Source: Bryobacteraceae bacterium (GTDB lineage: Bacteria; Acidobacteriota; Terriglobia; Bryobacterales; Bryobacteraceae). Taken from it: a stretch of DNA of 44,248 nt. Positions 15,638 to 24,075 of the stretch are shown one piece after another. Location of the stretch: positions 1,447-45,694 of the forward strand of contig JABAQT010000061.1 in the NCBI GenBank assembly GCA_019187195.1, given 5' to 3'. A program made the position numbers and the translations under genes. The first letter of the stretch is position 1; the number at the start of each line of letters is the position of its first letter. The notes under the pieces were generated by a model. It was not told where the DNA came from. It worked only from the letters and a program-made list of their open reading frames with translations, and searched no databases.

Positions 15638-16965
15638 CAGTCGCCCCCCTGGCGCGCGGGACCGGCTACGAGTCCCGGCGCCCGTTCAACGCGCGCTGGG
15701 GGCGACCCGATCCGGTCCAGTTTCGCAAGAAGCCGCGAGACCTCGATCAACGGATGAACCACCCACCGGTCGAGGATGGTGTCCAGGTGGCCGCGGTCGA
15801 AGGCCCACCTGTACAGCCACAGTTGAACGGTTTCCGGGAGCATGCTCTCAAAGCGCGGGCCTGCTTGCGGCATCTCTCCTCCCATGGCGGAGCGCATCCG
15901 GTGGTCGTCGTGCAGCATCGAGGGAGACCGTAGAAACTGCATGGTGCGAACCGTGGCGTGGCCCAGAATATGAGCCACCGCAATCGATGTCCAGCCGAGT
16001 CCGATTTCGACGAACACTATGCCCACCTGCGTCAAGGAGGCGTAAGCGAGCGAGGTCTTGGCGTCCGCGCTCGCGCGCCCGGCAATCGCGCCATGGATTG
16101 CCGTCAGCACGCCGGTCAACACCACCAGCGCCGAGGCCGGCCCCGATTGCGCAAGCAGCGGATGAATGCGCAGCAGCAGGTACGCCCCGGCGTGGATCGA
16201 GATCGCGCCGTAGAAAATCGCGCTCGACGGCGTGGGCCCTTCCATTGCCCGCGGAAGCCAGCCCGCGAAGGGAACCTGCGCCGCCTTGCCCGAAGCCGCG
16301 AGCAGCAACAACAGGCAGATGGTTACGGTCTCCACGCCGGTGAGAACCGGGAATCCGCCGTCGAATGCCGCCGTCCCCGCCCAGTGATGCAAGGCGAAAA
16401 TGCCCACCAGCAACCCAATGTCGCACGCCCGGTACACGGCAAAGACGCGCAGGCCGTTCTCGACGGGAGCGGTGCGCTGGTGGAAGAAGGCGATCAACAG
16501 AACCGAAGTGATGCCGACAATCTCCCATCCGGCCGCAAGCAGATCGAGCGAACCCGCCGCGAACGCGAGCAGCGATCCGAACGCGAAGAGATGGAGCAGC
16601 AGGAAGAACCGGAAATAGCCCTGTTCCCGGTGCAGGTAGGTGGCCGAGAACTGTCCGATGAGTCCGGACAGCATGACCGTCATCGCCAGAAACGGCAGCG
16701 ACAGGCGATCCGCCATGAGCACCAGTGGAAAGCGGTAGTCATGCACGGCAAACCAGTTGCCGAACGTCACCACCACCGCCCCGGAACCCGGTTTCCAAAA
16801 CAGCGCCGCCAGCGCGAATACGCAAGCGGTAAACGTCGAGCCCGTAATTCTCGAAACGGCGCGTTCGCCCGGCGTCCAGCCGAGCAGCCAGCAGAATGCC
16901 AATACGGTGAAAACGGCGCCCGGCGCTACCACCACGAACGTGAGAACGGTTTGGGCAAAGCTCAT
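15637..16965 (-). CDS. dabB: NuoL-like membrane subunit of a DAB/Mps-type inorganic carbon transporter
   Basis: A 442-residue polytopic protein of the NuoL/DabB family (PF00361). Signature positions are visible: AAGWEIVGITSVLLIAFF (the glutamate of the fifth helix), SGKAAQVPFAGWLPRAMEGPTPSSA (the lysine helix) and DAKTSLAYASLTQVG. The C-terminal VQLWLYRWAFDRGHLDTILD segment resembles the end of NuoL. Known DabB proteins couple ion flow to CO2 hydration by DabA. At 442 residues it is somewhat short for a DabB, and a second antiporter-like protein follows directly, so the membrane part appears to be two polypeptides. The start ATG overlaps the stop of the chimeric small ORF by 4 nt (ATGA), and the first 45 codons exist a second time in that ORF. 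Confidence 0.85.
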   Translation of the reverse strand: MSFAQTVLTFVVVAPGAVFTVLAFCWLLGWTPGERAVSRITGSTFTACVFALAALFWKPGSGAVVVTFGNWFAVHDYRFPLVLMADRLSLPFLAMTVMLSGLIGQFSATYLHREQGYFRFFLLLHLFAFGSLLAFAAGSLDLLAAGWEIVGITSVLLIAFFHQRTAPVENGLRVFAVYRACDIGLLVGIFALHHWAGTAAFDGGFPVLTGVETVTICLLLLLAASGKAAQVPFAGWLPRAMEGPTPSSAIFYGAISIHAGAYLLLRIHPLLAQSGPASALVVLTGVLTAIHGAIAGRASADAKTSLAYASLTQVGIVFVEIGLGWTSIAVAHILGHATVRTMQFLRSPSMLHDDHRMRSAMGGEMPQAGPRFESMLPETVQLWLYRWAFDRGHLDTILDRWVVHPLIEVSRLLAKLDRIGSPPARVERAPGLVAGPARQGGD

Positions 16966-17376
16966 TGCGCCAGACCTCCCGCAGGCCCCTGCTGTCTTTG
17001 TATCGAAGCGGTGGGGGAATGCCGCGCGGATGGAAGACGCCCCAAACGCTCCTTGAACTCTTCAAAGCCGTCTCTCCGGGCGTGGACGCGCCCCGGTCCG
17101 CGCGCGGCCAACGTCGAGCCCGTAACTCTCGGCACGACGCGCTCGCCCGGCATCCAGCCGGGCAGCCGGCAAGATGCCAATACCAGAACGGTTTGGGCGA
17201 AGCTCATCCCGCCAGGCCTCCCGAAGCGATCTGCTGCCGGCTTTGTATCGAGGCCATGGGAAGGTGCTGCAGCTTCCCCGAGTACCATTCGGTCGAGGAA
17301 AGCGCGGACGGGAGACGTTCCAAACGCTCATTGAACTCTTCAAAGCCGCCGTCTCGACGGACGTGGACGCGCCCCG
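16832..17376 (-). repeat. Diverged tandem duplication spanning the dabA-dabB junction
   Basis: The left copy (about 16832-17096) and right copy (about 17108-17376) each contain a dabB 5' part followed by a dabA 3' part when read on the plus strand. Shared blocks include ACGTCGAGCCCGTAA, AGAACGGTTTGGGC, TTGAACTCTTCAAAGCCG and GTGGACGCGCCCCG. The right copy carries the true dabA end and the left copy the true dabB start. The inner halves form the chimeric ORF. Divergence is considerable, so the event is not recent. Confidence 0.85.
16962..17207 (-). CDS. Chimeric 81-residue ORF: start of dabB fused to end of dabA
   Basis: The peptide begins MSFAQTVL and continues to PGERVVPRVTGST, matching the first residues of the downstream NuoL-like protein (MSFAQTVL ... 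PGERAVSRITGST). From about residue 38 it becomes GRVHARRDGFEEFKERLGRL ... ASIQRQQ, matching the C-terminal residues of DabA. It is the expected junction product of a tandem duplication that ran from inside dabA's 3' end into dabB's 5' end. The frame is intact despite substitutions and indels that are multiples of three, including loss of a 36-nt block from the dabB part. It overlaps the dabA stop and the dabB start by ATGA on both sides, so ribosomes can pass from dabA to dabB through it. Whether the peptide itself does anything is unknown. Confidence 0.65.
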   Translation of the reverse strand: MSFAQTVLVLASCRLPGWMPGERVVPRVTGSTLAARGPGRVHARRDGFEEFKERLGRLPSARHSPTASIQRQQGPAGGLAQ

Positions 17377-20041
17377 ATACGGGATCGATGGTAGCCATCC
17401 GAATCCATCTGTTTTCCACCAACTGTTTCAGTGCCGGACTTGCGCCGATCACCCTTTCCAGCCGCTCCGCCGTTGTCTCGACAGCGAAGAGGATGCGCAT
17501 GGGCTCATGGATCTCCACCATCTGCCAGGGCAATCCCGTACGCAGGTCGCTCGCGTGCCCGTCCATCACGCCAACCAGGCTGGTGACATTGTGCGGAAGT
17601 TTTGTTCCGCAGCCGTAACGCTCGTTGTCGACGAAAGAAAAGTAGTATTCGAGGCTGATCCCCGCGCAAACCGGGACCACGGCGCCCATCAGCTTGACGA
17701 GACTCTCATCGGCGGGATCCTGATTGGCGTCATAGGAAACCAGAAACGCCCGCCGGTCAAGAAACAGCCCGCGCGTGAGGCTGCGGCGCCCGGTGATGCA
17801 AATCGCATTCGTGCAGTGCCCGTACTCGGGCCTCGGCTGCGCGAGATGCTCGCTGCGCTCCTCCACGTGACGGAGCGCGCCGGCGGGGTCCGCGCCGGGC
17901 GCGCAGGACTCAAAGCGCCTGGCCCGTTCGTGGGCATCCCGCGCCGTGGCCAGTTCGAGCGTCTCGCGAATCCGCTCGAGGCCGGCTTGATGTGTCGCGG
18001 GCACGGCGTCCAGGTCAAACAGTTCCACGTCATCGCTGCACGTATCGTGATAGCCGCCGATGAACCAGGTGTCAGCCGGAATATCGATGCCCCGCTCCCG
18101 CAGCAGCAGGCGAACCTCCGGGCGGTTTGCCATGGCCGCGAACAGCCGCGCGTTGGGTCCGCCGCGCCGCCCTCCGCAGGCTCCGCAATCGTGCGCCGAT
18201 TCATGCGGGTTGTTGAGGCTCGTCGATCCGTGGCCCAGAACCACCACCAGTTGCGCGAAACCGCTTCTCAAGCCCGCCGGTCCCAATACGCTCGCCACCC
18301 GGTCGGCCTTCTCCCCGGGATCGAAGCCGGTCAGCAAACCCGAGACGGCGCTATGCGACTCCGCGGTGTTGCGCATCAGCGTCAGTTCCGTGCGCGGCTC
18401 GGGGAGAAACGCTTTGTTGAGCCGCTCCCGGAGTTGCGCGAACCGCCTCGGAGCCAGCAGGTGGCCCACCAGCGGCACGGCGGAAAGAAGCCCGAGCAGG
18501 GAAGTGGAAAGCCAGCCCCGGACCATGGTTCTCGAGGAGAGCAGTGAATTGCGAGCCAGCAATCCGAGAATCCGCCTGCGCCTGCGCCGGCGTTCGAACA
18601 GCGCGCTGTCCTCGGCCCTGGGCTGTTCCCTCACGGCGTGTTCCGGTTTCACCACCACGGGGCAGAAAGCGGCCCCGTGCGCGTCATCGATTCCCCTGTA
18701 ATCCACCGCGACGCCGAAATATCCGGCCGAACTGAAAGTCTCGATGAGCGGATCCAACTCTTCAAGCGCGCGCCGCATCGATTCCTCGCGTTCATCCAGA
18801 CAGAAGAAAACCTGCGCGCGAGGCCGGACGCGGGAGTCCGGCGGACCGGATAATCCGCGATACTTGCGGTGGCTTGCCAGGCCCTTCAGGATCTCGCGCT
18901 CATGCCATCGCTCATAGGCCAGGTGCAGCACGCGGCGGCGTTCGAGCCCGTTGAACGCCCTTACCTCCTTTACGAAGGTCGCCCAGCCGGAATCGGAAAG
19001 CCGGCTGACCTCGTTCGCCGACAGCCGGATCACGCGTGCCGCGTCATATACGCGCGCCGTCCGGCTCAGGCGCCGTTTCTCCCGTGTCTTAAGCGGGTTC
19101 TCCTCGGGAGCGGCCTCGGCGGCGCCCCTACGCGCCGCCACCCTGGACATCGTCAGCCGCACGGCCAGAAAATCCATCAGTGCGCAAGGCAGGGTCACGT
19201 GAGGAGCGAGGCCCGCATCTTCCTCCAACCTGCGCATCATGCCCGCCCACCCCGGCAATGCCAGTAACTCCGCCTGAATCTCATCCTTCCAGGCGGATTC
19301 GGGACAGCACCGCGCGTCGAGGAAATCGAGCACCGCGTCCGCCGCGCTAAAGGAGAGGCGCTCCTGCCGCCGGAACTCCTCGTCGAGGCCGGCGAGGTAT
19401 TTCGGAAAAACGCCCCCGCGCTGCCCGAGCAGCTTCCGGACGCCTTCATAGAAGCCTCGTTCGCGATGGGGCATTGGCCAGTACGCCGCGCCCTGGTCGA
19501 GGAACACCGCGCACAACCGGATCAGCCACGGATGGATAATCTCATCCACCGGGCGGGGCGGAGCCGGTTCTTCTTCGTGAGCCATCGTGCGCTCAAAGCA
19601 GGCATCAAACAGGGCGCGCAGTGCCGCCTGCCGGAAATCCCTCGCCAGGTCGCCCTGCTCGGCGCGCCAAAGAATGGTCGCGGCGTCGAACTCCCGTACA
19701 CCCGGGGTGATCATGGCCCTGCGCAGCGCCCCCCTGCTGAGTCCCGCCAGCACGAGGGCATCGGGCTCGTCGTCGAGCACCGCATCGATATCCGCCAGCT
19801 CGATGCGGCCGCGCGCCAACTCCGCCCGGTAGGCGGCTTCGCTCATATAGGGTTCGGCGCCGGTCAGCCGCCAGGACTCCATCACCGCCTGCTCGAAGGG
19901 CAGATGCTCGAAGGCATGCAGCGTGTTGTGATGGACGAAGACGCCGATGGGGCCCTGCCAGGGAAGCAGGTGCGCCGCCTGCTCCACCGCCTGGCGCAGT
20001 CTTTCCGCGCGGTCCTGTCCGTCCTGGCTGCGATTCGTCAT
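17204..20041 (-). CDS. dabA: DabA-type (DUF2309) carbonic-anhydrase-like subunit of an inorganic carbon transporter
   Basis: A 945-residue DUF2309 protein. In characterised DAB complexes DabA has a beta-carbonic-anhydrase-like zinc site and, driven by ion flow through DabB, makes bicarbonate from CO2 in one direction. All four key residues are present: C414 and D416 in FFCLDEREES, H604 in VVLGHGSTS and C619 in HDCGACGG. The C-H spacing around H604-C619 (15 residues) equals that of Halothiobacillus DabA2. The N-terminal LLPWQGPIGVFVHHNTLHAFE and the region CCPESAWKDEIQAEL are also typical. The start ATG overlaps the arsR stop by ATGA, so the regulator and dabA are translationally coupled. No Rubisco, carboxysome or carbonic anhydrase gene is nearby. 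That suggests CO2 supply for anaplerotic carboxylation in a heterotroph, which is inference. Confidence 0.93.
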   Translation of the reverse strand: MTNRSQDGQDRAERLRQAVEQAAHLLPWQGPIGVFVHHNTLHAFEHLPFEQAVMESWRLTGAEPYMSEAAYRAELARGRIELADIDAVLDDEPDALVLAGLSRGALRRAMITPGVREFDAATILWRAEQGDLARDFRQAALRALFDACFERTMAHEEEPAPPRPVDEIIHPWLIRLCAVFLDQGAAYWPMPHRERGFYEGVRKLLGQRGGVFPKYLAGLDEEFRRQERLSFSAADAVLDFLDARCCPESAWKDEIQAELLALPGWAGMMRRLEEDAGLAPHVTLPCALMDFLAVRLTMSRVAARRGAAEAAPEENPLKTREKRRLSRTARVYDAARVIRLSANEVSRLSDSGWATFVKEVRAFNGLERRRVLHLAYERWHEREILKGLASHRKYRGLSGPPDSRVRPRAQVFFCLDEREESMRRALEELDPLIETFSSAGYFGVAVDYRGIDDAHGAAFCPVVVKPEHAVREQPRAEDSALFERRRRRRRILGLLARNSLLSSRTMVRGWLSTSLLGLLSAVPLVGHLLAPRRFAQLRERLNKAFLPEPRTELTLMRNTAESHSAVSGLLTGFDPGEKADRVASVLGPAGLRSGFAQLVVVLGHGSTSLNNPHESAHDCGACGGRRGGPNARLFAAMANRPEVRLLLRERGIDIPADTWFIGGYHDTCSDDVELFDLDAVPATHQAGLERIRETLELATARDAHERARRFESCAPGADPAGALRHVEERSEHLAQPRPEYGHCTNAICITGRRSLTRGLFLDRRAFLVSYDANQDPADESLVKLMGAVVPVCAGISLEYYFSFVDNERYGCGTKLPHNVTSLVGVMDGHASDLRTGLPWQMVEIHEPMRILFAVETTAERLERVIGASPALKQLVENRWIRMATIDPVSGRVHVRRDGGFEEFNERLERLPSALSSTEWYSGKLQHLPMASIQSRQQIASGGLAG

Positions 20042-20394
20042 CGATGAGCGCCGGTGCGGGACCTGGGCGCCTCCCTGGCGGCCTCGCGAAGCAGGCTGAC
20101 CGTGGTGCTGAGCTGTGAGTAGAAATAGCGGCGCAGGATATCGAGAACCTCGATCAGCGCATGGTCGCGGATCGAATAATAGACCTGGTTGCCGGCCTTT
20201 CGTTTGACCACGATCTGCCTGGCCCGCAAGACGGCGAGATGCTGGGAAGCGTTGGCCTGCTCGAGGCCGAGCTTCTCGATCAACTGGCCCGCGGATAGTT
20301 CACCATCTCGCAGCAGTTCGACGATGGCGATGCGCGTGGGATGGGCGAGACCCTGAAAGATCTCGCTCTTGAACCGGCGCAGCTCGTCTCCCAT
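20038..20394 (-). CDS. ArsR/SmtB-family winged-helix repressor of the dab operon
   Basis: A 118-residue ArsR-type regulator: LAHPTRIAIVELLRDGELSAGQL, then the recognition helix region EQANASQHLAVLRARQIV and the wing KRKAGNQVYYSIRD. It contains no cysteine, so the usual metal-thiolate or persulfide sensing sites of ArsR, SmtB or BigR are absent. It must sense something else or act through His, Asp or Glu residues. The C-terminal helix (VLDILRRYFYSQLSTTVSLLRE) likely dimerises. The gene is first in the operon and its stop overlaps dabA. The ATG at 20394 sits one base below the predicted transcription start, so the mRNA is probably leaderless. An inverted repeat in its promoter is the likely autoregulatory operator. 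Confidence 0.88.
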   Translation of the reverse strand: MGDELRRFKSEIFQGLAHPTRIAIVELLRDGELSAGQLIEKLGLEQANASQHLAVLRARQIVVKRKAGNQVYYSIRDHALIEVLDILRRYFYSQLSTTVSLLREAAREAPRSRTGAHR

Positions 20395-20401
20395 GAAAAA
20401 T

Positions 20402-20430
20402 AGTATATTCGAAAGATCGAATATTGTCAG
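20402..20430 (-). promoter_or_regulatory. dab operon promoter with ArsR-type inverted-repeat operator
   Basis: Minus-strand -35 CTGACA (20425-20430) and -10 TATACT (20402-20407) are separated by 17 bp. A perfect inverted repeat, ATATTCGA (20405-20412) and TCGAATAT (20417-20424) with a 4-bp centre, fills the spacer and overlaps the -10 box. The shape and AT-rich ends match ArsR/SmtB operators. The predicted start (about 20395) is adjacent to the arsR ATG. The assignment of the ligand protein is inference from position. Confidence 0.78.
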
Positions 20431-20484
20431 CCCGCCCGTTCACGGCGCCGGGAGTAAAATAGTCCGTCAGTAAAGCAACCAGGC

Positions 20485-21039
20485 ATGCAAGCAATCATCT
20501 CCCTGCTGCGAGGGGTCAACGTGGGCGGCCATGGCGTCCTCCGGATGGACGCGCTGCGGAGCTTGTACGAATCCCTGCACCTGAGGGAACCCCGGACATA
20601 CCTGCAAAGCGGCAACGTCGTGTTTCTCGCCGGGGATCCGCCGGATGAGCTCGCCTCGCGCATAGAGGCCGGCATCGAGCGCGAATTCGGACTCCGGCCC
20701 GCCGTGATTCTGCGCTCCTCGAACGAGATGAGCGGCATAGTGGCCCGCAACCCATTCATCGGAAGGGAAGGAGTCGAGCCCGCGAAACTGCTGGTCACTT
20801 TCCTCGCGCGAACCCCGGCCCGGACGGACCGTCAAAGAGTGCTCGCCATGAACCCCGGACCCGAGGAGATGTCGATCGAAGGGCGCGAAATCTACACCTA
20901 TTTTCCGAACGGCATTTCGAAAGCCAGGCTCTCGATGGCGGCCGTCGAGAAAGGCCTGAGAGTGCCCGGCACGGGAAGAAACTGGAATAGCGTGACGAAA
21001 TTGCTCGAAATAGCGCGGCGGCTCGAAACCGGCCGCTGA
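20485..21039 (+). CDS. DUF1697 family protein
   Basis: A 184-residue protein of the DUF1697 family (PF08002), recognised by the opening ISLLRGVNVGGHGVLRMDALRSLYE, the segment TYLQSGNVVF and the later YFPNGISKARLSM ... GTGRNWNSVTKLLE. Length and order match the family. No biochemical function is established for it; it is a small cytoplasmic alpha/beta protein widespread in soil bacteria. The gene is divergent from the dab operon, 90 bases away, so its control region overlaps that promoter. A TAAAAT (20455-20460) could be its -10 box, but I see no matching -35. Confidence 0.9.
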   Translation: MQAIISLLRGVNVGGHGVLRMDALRSLYESLHLREPRTYLQSGNVVFLAGDPPDELASRIEAGIEREFGLRPAVILRSSNEMSGIVARNPFIGREGVEPAKLLVTFLARTPARTDRQRVLAMNPGPEEMSIEGREIYTYFPNGISKARLSMAAVEKGLRVPGTGRNWNSVTKLLEIARRLETGR

Positions 21040-21065
21040 TATCCTCGCGCCGCCGGGGAGCCCCC

Positions 21066-21455
21066 TCACTGCATCCGCGCCGGGCGTTCCGTGATCGAGA
21101 AGCGGGCGTAGGCCGTGATGCCGTCGGGCATCGAAAGCGCAATCGTGCCCATGTCGAGATCGAGAAAGAAAAGTACGCAGAGAATCCGCCCGTTGACGTA
21201 GCACGAACCATGGATCAGCCGCGCCTCCGGCAACTCCGTGAACAGGGCCCTATCGATGTTGACGGTAGTGACGTTCAGCGCCTTCGCCGCCATGGCCGCG
21301 AGCGGCTCATGCAATTGTTTCGCCGCCACGCGCCGCCCGGCGGAGATGAATTCCGGATCTTCGGCGAAGTGGTCGAAATAGAAGGTCCAATACGCGCCCA
21401 AATCGGTGGCGGAAGCCAGCCGTTTCTTCAAGTCGAAAATTCGTTCGCTATCCAT
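21066..21455 (-). CDS. Conserved-looking cytoplasmic protein of unknown function
   Basis: A 129-residue protein from the ATG at 21455. The frame is open further upstream, but that part lies inside the DCC gene, and the chosen start gives the natural N-terminus [13 protein letters not shown]. The 8-nt overlap with the DCC stop (21448) indicates translational coupling. The sequence has an N-terminal helical part ending near EFISAGRRVAAKQ and a C-terminal beta-rich part (ARLIHGSCYVNGRILCVLFFLDLDMGTIAL). I do not recognise the family. There is no signal peptide or membrane helix. Confidence 0.75.
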   Translation of the reverse strand: MDSERIFDLKKRLASATDLGAYWTFYFDHFAEDPEFISAGRRVAAKQLHEPLAAMAAKALNVTTVNIDRALFTELPEARLIHGSCYVNGRILCVLFFLDLDMGTIALSMPDGITAYARFSITERPARMQ

Positions 21456-22611
21456 GGGTAACGCCCCCGGGAAGTTTACAGGATCGCCCTTTGAACAGGC
21501 GATGCCGGTTGCGGGCCGCCAGATCGTACGCCGCCACGCCAATGGGGTTCATGAGCGGCGAAAAGAAAAACAGAGCGGAGAGGGCAATGAGCCCTCGCCA
21601 TGGGGGAGCAACCGGAGCCAGGGCAATCACTGCGAACAGCGCGAACCAGACCACCGGCATGTAGATGAGCATCCGCCGGATGGCGTGAAACCCCTCGATC
21701 ACCCGTCCTCCGGATGTCACCAGTTGCAGCCTCCTCGATGCGTGCTCGCCGCTGATTCCATACTCGCTTCCCCGTCCGGCCTGGTAAGGCGACCATTCAA
21801 ACACTCCCTCGAAATCAACGCGCCGCAACTGTCTGCGGCACCAGTCGCAAAATCCGCAGTCGCCGTCGAAGATCACCAGCAGAGGCTTCGAAGGCCAGCG
21901 CAGAAAGCTGAACATGGCGGCCTGCATGCCACAAAAGAACATCGTGAATGTCTCCGGGGTGAAAAGGAGGAAGCCTGACTGCAGACAGACGCTCACCCAC
22001 ACTCCCCACAGTTCGAACGCCGGCACAACCAGAAGGATGGAAGTTCCGAGTTCGGCGGCGATTGCCGTCCACCACAAGAGCATAGGCACGGCCGGCGCGA
22101 GCGCCTCCACGGCCCCGGCCTCGAAAAACCACCCGCCGCGCCTGTCCCAGTTCAAAGCCCCGTCGAGGCCCGCTCCGAAGTACGCAATCGCCACCAGCAG
22201 ACGCATGAAGTAGGGCTGCCTTCCCCCGGCGGGAAGTCCGGCCAGCAGCAGCATGAGAGCGCAGAAAATCCTGTCATTCCCGAAGTAGGCCGGTGAACTC
22301 AGCACGCCGGACAGCATCGTTCCGCCAAGCAGCAGGCAACTGGCGCGCGCCGCCCGGTTGAACAGCAACGCCGCCGCCGAAAGAAGAAACACCGTTTGCA
22401 ACAGGCGTTGGAACACGATGCCGGGCACGAGGTGATCCAGCCCGGCGGGCAGCGGTGGAAACGGATCGGGGAGCAGCCTGACGTGATTTGTGAGCAGCAA
22501 AGCGAGCGCAATCAGTTTCGCGGCCAGCAGCACGGGGATGGGCAGACCGGCGCCGCTCATCCGTAGCGGGTTCCAGCTCGGGCCGGTCACGGCCGTGGCG
22601 GGTTGCGCCAT
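21448..22611 (-). CDS. Polytopic membrane protein fused to a DCC-type thiol-disulfide oxidoreductase domain
   Basis: A 387-residue protein. Residues about 20-245 contain roughly six hydrophobic segments and look like an HTTM/DoxX-like membrane unit (with [19 protein letters not shown] and [18 protein letters not shown] parts). Residues about 248-355 form a DCC (DUF393) domain with the motif [19 protein letters not shown]; the cysteine pair is DxxCxxC-like. A further hydrophobic pair follows near the C-terminus. Related fusions occur in bacteria with HTTM proteins of vitamin-K-carboxylase type. DCC proteins are thioredoxin-fold and presumed redox-active; the substrate is unknown. The small 129-residue gene is coupled to its 3' end. 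A TrpB2 gene is divergent upstream. Confidence 0.82.
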   Translation of the reverse strand: MAQPATAVTGPSWNPLRMSGAGLPIPVLLAAKLIALALLLTNHVRLLPDPFPPLPAGLDHLVPGIVFQRLLQTVFLLSAAALLFNRAARASCLLLGGTMLSGVLSSPAYFGNDRIFCALMLLLAGLPAGGRQPYFMRLLVAIAYFGAGLDGALNWDRRGGWFFEAGAVEALAPAVPMLLWWTAIAAELGTSILLVVPAFELWGVWVSVCLQSGFLLFTPETFTMFFCGMQAAMFSFLRWPSKPLLVIFDGDCGFCDWCRRQLRRVDFEGVFEWSPYQAGRGSEYGISGEHASRRLQLVTSGGRVIEGFHAIRRMLIYMPVVWFALFAVIALAPVAPPWRGLIALSALFFFSPLMNPIGVAAYDLAARNRHRLFKGRSCKLPGGVTHG

Positions 22612-22712
22612 GCCTGCTCCTTCTCGCGGGCCCTGGTGGTTCGCGCGGCCGCCATGCCGATGGAAACCCTCGGCGTCATGCTAGACTCGTGATTCTATCG
22701 CAGGAGATTCCC

Positions 22713-24074
22713 ATGTCGGACACCATCAAATACCTTCTCGATGAAACGCGCATTCCGAAGTTCTGGTACAACATAGTTGCTGACCTGCCTTCGCCTCCCC
22801 CTCCCGTTCTCCATCCCGGGACCAAACAGCCGGTGGGGCCGGACGATCTCGCGCCTCTGTTCCCCATGAGCCTGATTGCGCAGGAGGTCGCCACGGAGCG
22901 GGAGATCGAGATTCCCGGCCCCGTCCGCGACGTCTACAGGCAATGGCGGCCTACTCCGCTGTTCCGCGCCCGGCGGCTCGAACAGGCCCTCGACACCCCC
23001 GCGCGCATCTATTACAAGTATGAAGGAGTCAGCCCCGCCGGGAGCCACAAGCCCAACACCGCCGTGGCGCAGGCTTTCTACAACCGCGAGGCGGGCATCA
23101 GGAAGATCACCACCGAAACCGGAGCCGGCCAGTGGGGCAGCGCGCTGGCCTTCGCCGGAGCCCTGTTCGACATCCAGGTGGACGTCTACATGGTGCGGGT
23201 CTCCTATCAGCAGAAGCCCTACCGGCGCGCCCTGATGGAATCCTACGGCGCGCGCTGCGTGCCCTCTCCTTCAAATGAGACCGCCAGCGGGCGCGCCATT
23301 CTCGCCCGGCGGGCGGATCACCCCGGCAGCCTCGGCATCGCCATTTCCGAGGCGGTCGAACTGGCAGCGGGGCGTGACGACACCAAGTACGCTCTCGGCT
23401 CGGTGCTGAATCATGTGTTGCTCCATCAGACTGTCCTCGGGCAGGAGTGTGTCGCGCAGATGGAGATGGCGGATGACTACCCGGATATCGTAATCGGCTG
23501 CACCGGAGGCGGCTCGAACTTCGCCGGCATCGCCTTCCCCTATCTCGGAGCGCAGCTTCGCGGCGGAAAAGCGGTGCGCGTCATCGCCGTCGAACCTTCG
23601 GCGTGTCCCAGCCTTACCCGCGGAAAGTACGCCTACGATTTTGGCGATACGGCGCACCTCACTCCCCTCACGAAAATGCATACACTCGGGTCCACCTTCA
23701 CTCCTCCCGGGTTCCATGCCGGAGGCCTTCGCTACCACGGGATGGCGCCGCTCGTCAGCCATGTTAAGGAACTCGGCCTCATCGAGGCCCGGGCCTATCA
23801 GCAGACTGCCTGCTTCGCCGCTGGAATTCAATTCGCCCGCGCCGAAGGCGTCCTTCCGGCCCCCGAGGCCAATCACGCCGTACGGGCCGCCATCGACGAA
23901 GCGCTCCGTTGCCGGGAAGACGGCGTCAGCCGCGCCATCCTATTCAACCTTTGCGGCCACGGGCATTTTGACATGCAGGCTTACATCGACTATTTCGGCG
24001 GCAAACTGGCCGATCTCGAATATGACGAGGCGGAACTGTCGATGGCGCTCGCCGGACTGCCCTCCGTGAGTTGA
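22713..24074 (+). CDS. TrpB2-type tryptophan synthase beta chain-like PLP enzyme
   Basis: A 453-residue protein beginning at the ATG at 22713, 7 nt after an AGGAG ribosome binding site; an earlier in-frame start at 22689 is less likely. It belongs to the TrpB2 group, longer than TrpB1. It has the N-terminal extension [11 protein letters not shown], the substrate segment [16 protein letters not shown], the PLP lysine K113 in [13 protein letters not shown], the loop [13 protein letters not shown], and the phosphate-binding [11 protein letters not shown]. TrpB2 enzymes make tryptophan from indole and serine without needing TrpA, or act on other serine-type substrates. It stands alone with no trp gene nearby. 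It converges with the next gene with one base between the stops. Confidence 0.93.
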   Translation: MSDTIKYLLDETRIPKFWYNIVADLPSPPPPVLHPGTKQPVGPDDLAPLFPMSLIAQEVATEREIEIPGPVRDVYRQWRPTPLFRARRLEQALDTPARIYYKYEGVSPAGSHKPNTAVAQAFYNREAGIRKITTETGAGQWGSALAFAGALFDIQVDVYMVRVSYQQKPYRRALMESYGARCVPSPSNETASGRAILARRADHPGSLGIAISEAVELAAGRDDTKYALGSVLNHVLLHQTVLGQECVAQMEMADDYPDIVIGCTGGGSNFAGIAFPYLGAQLRGGKAVRVIAVEPSACPSLTRGKYAYDFGDTAHLTPLTKMHTLGSTFTPPGFHAGGLRYHGMAPLVSHVKELGLIEARAYQQTACFAAGIQFARAEGVLPAPEANHAVRAAIDEALRCREDGVSRAILFNLCGHGHFDMQAYIDYFGGKLADLEYDEAELSMALAGLPSVS

Positions 24075-24075
24075 C

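Noticed and set aside
15958..17334. Long open frame on the plus strand opposite the dab genes
   Set aside because: Its translation is rich in Arg, Gln and Gly with no domain, and it mirrors the strongly recognisable NuoL-like and DabA genes on the minus strand. It is an antisense shadow caused by high GC content.
20455..20460. TAAAAT as a promoter -10 for the DUF1697 gene
   Set aside because: No acceptable -35 box lies 15-19 bases upstream, so the promoter could not be supported.
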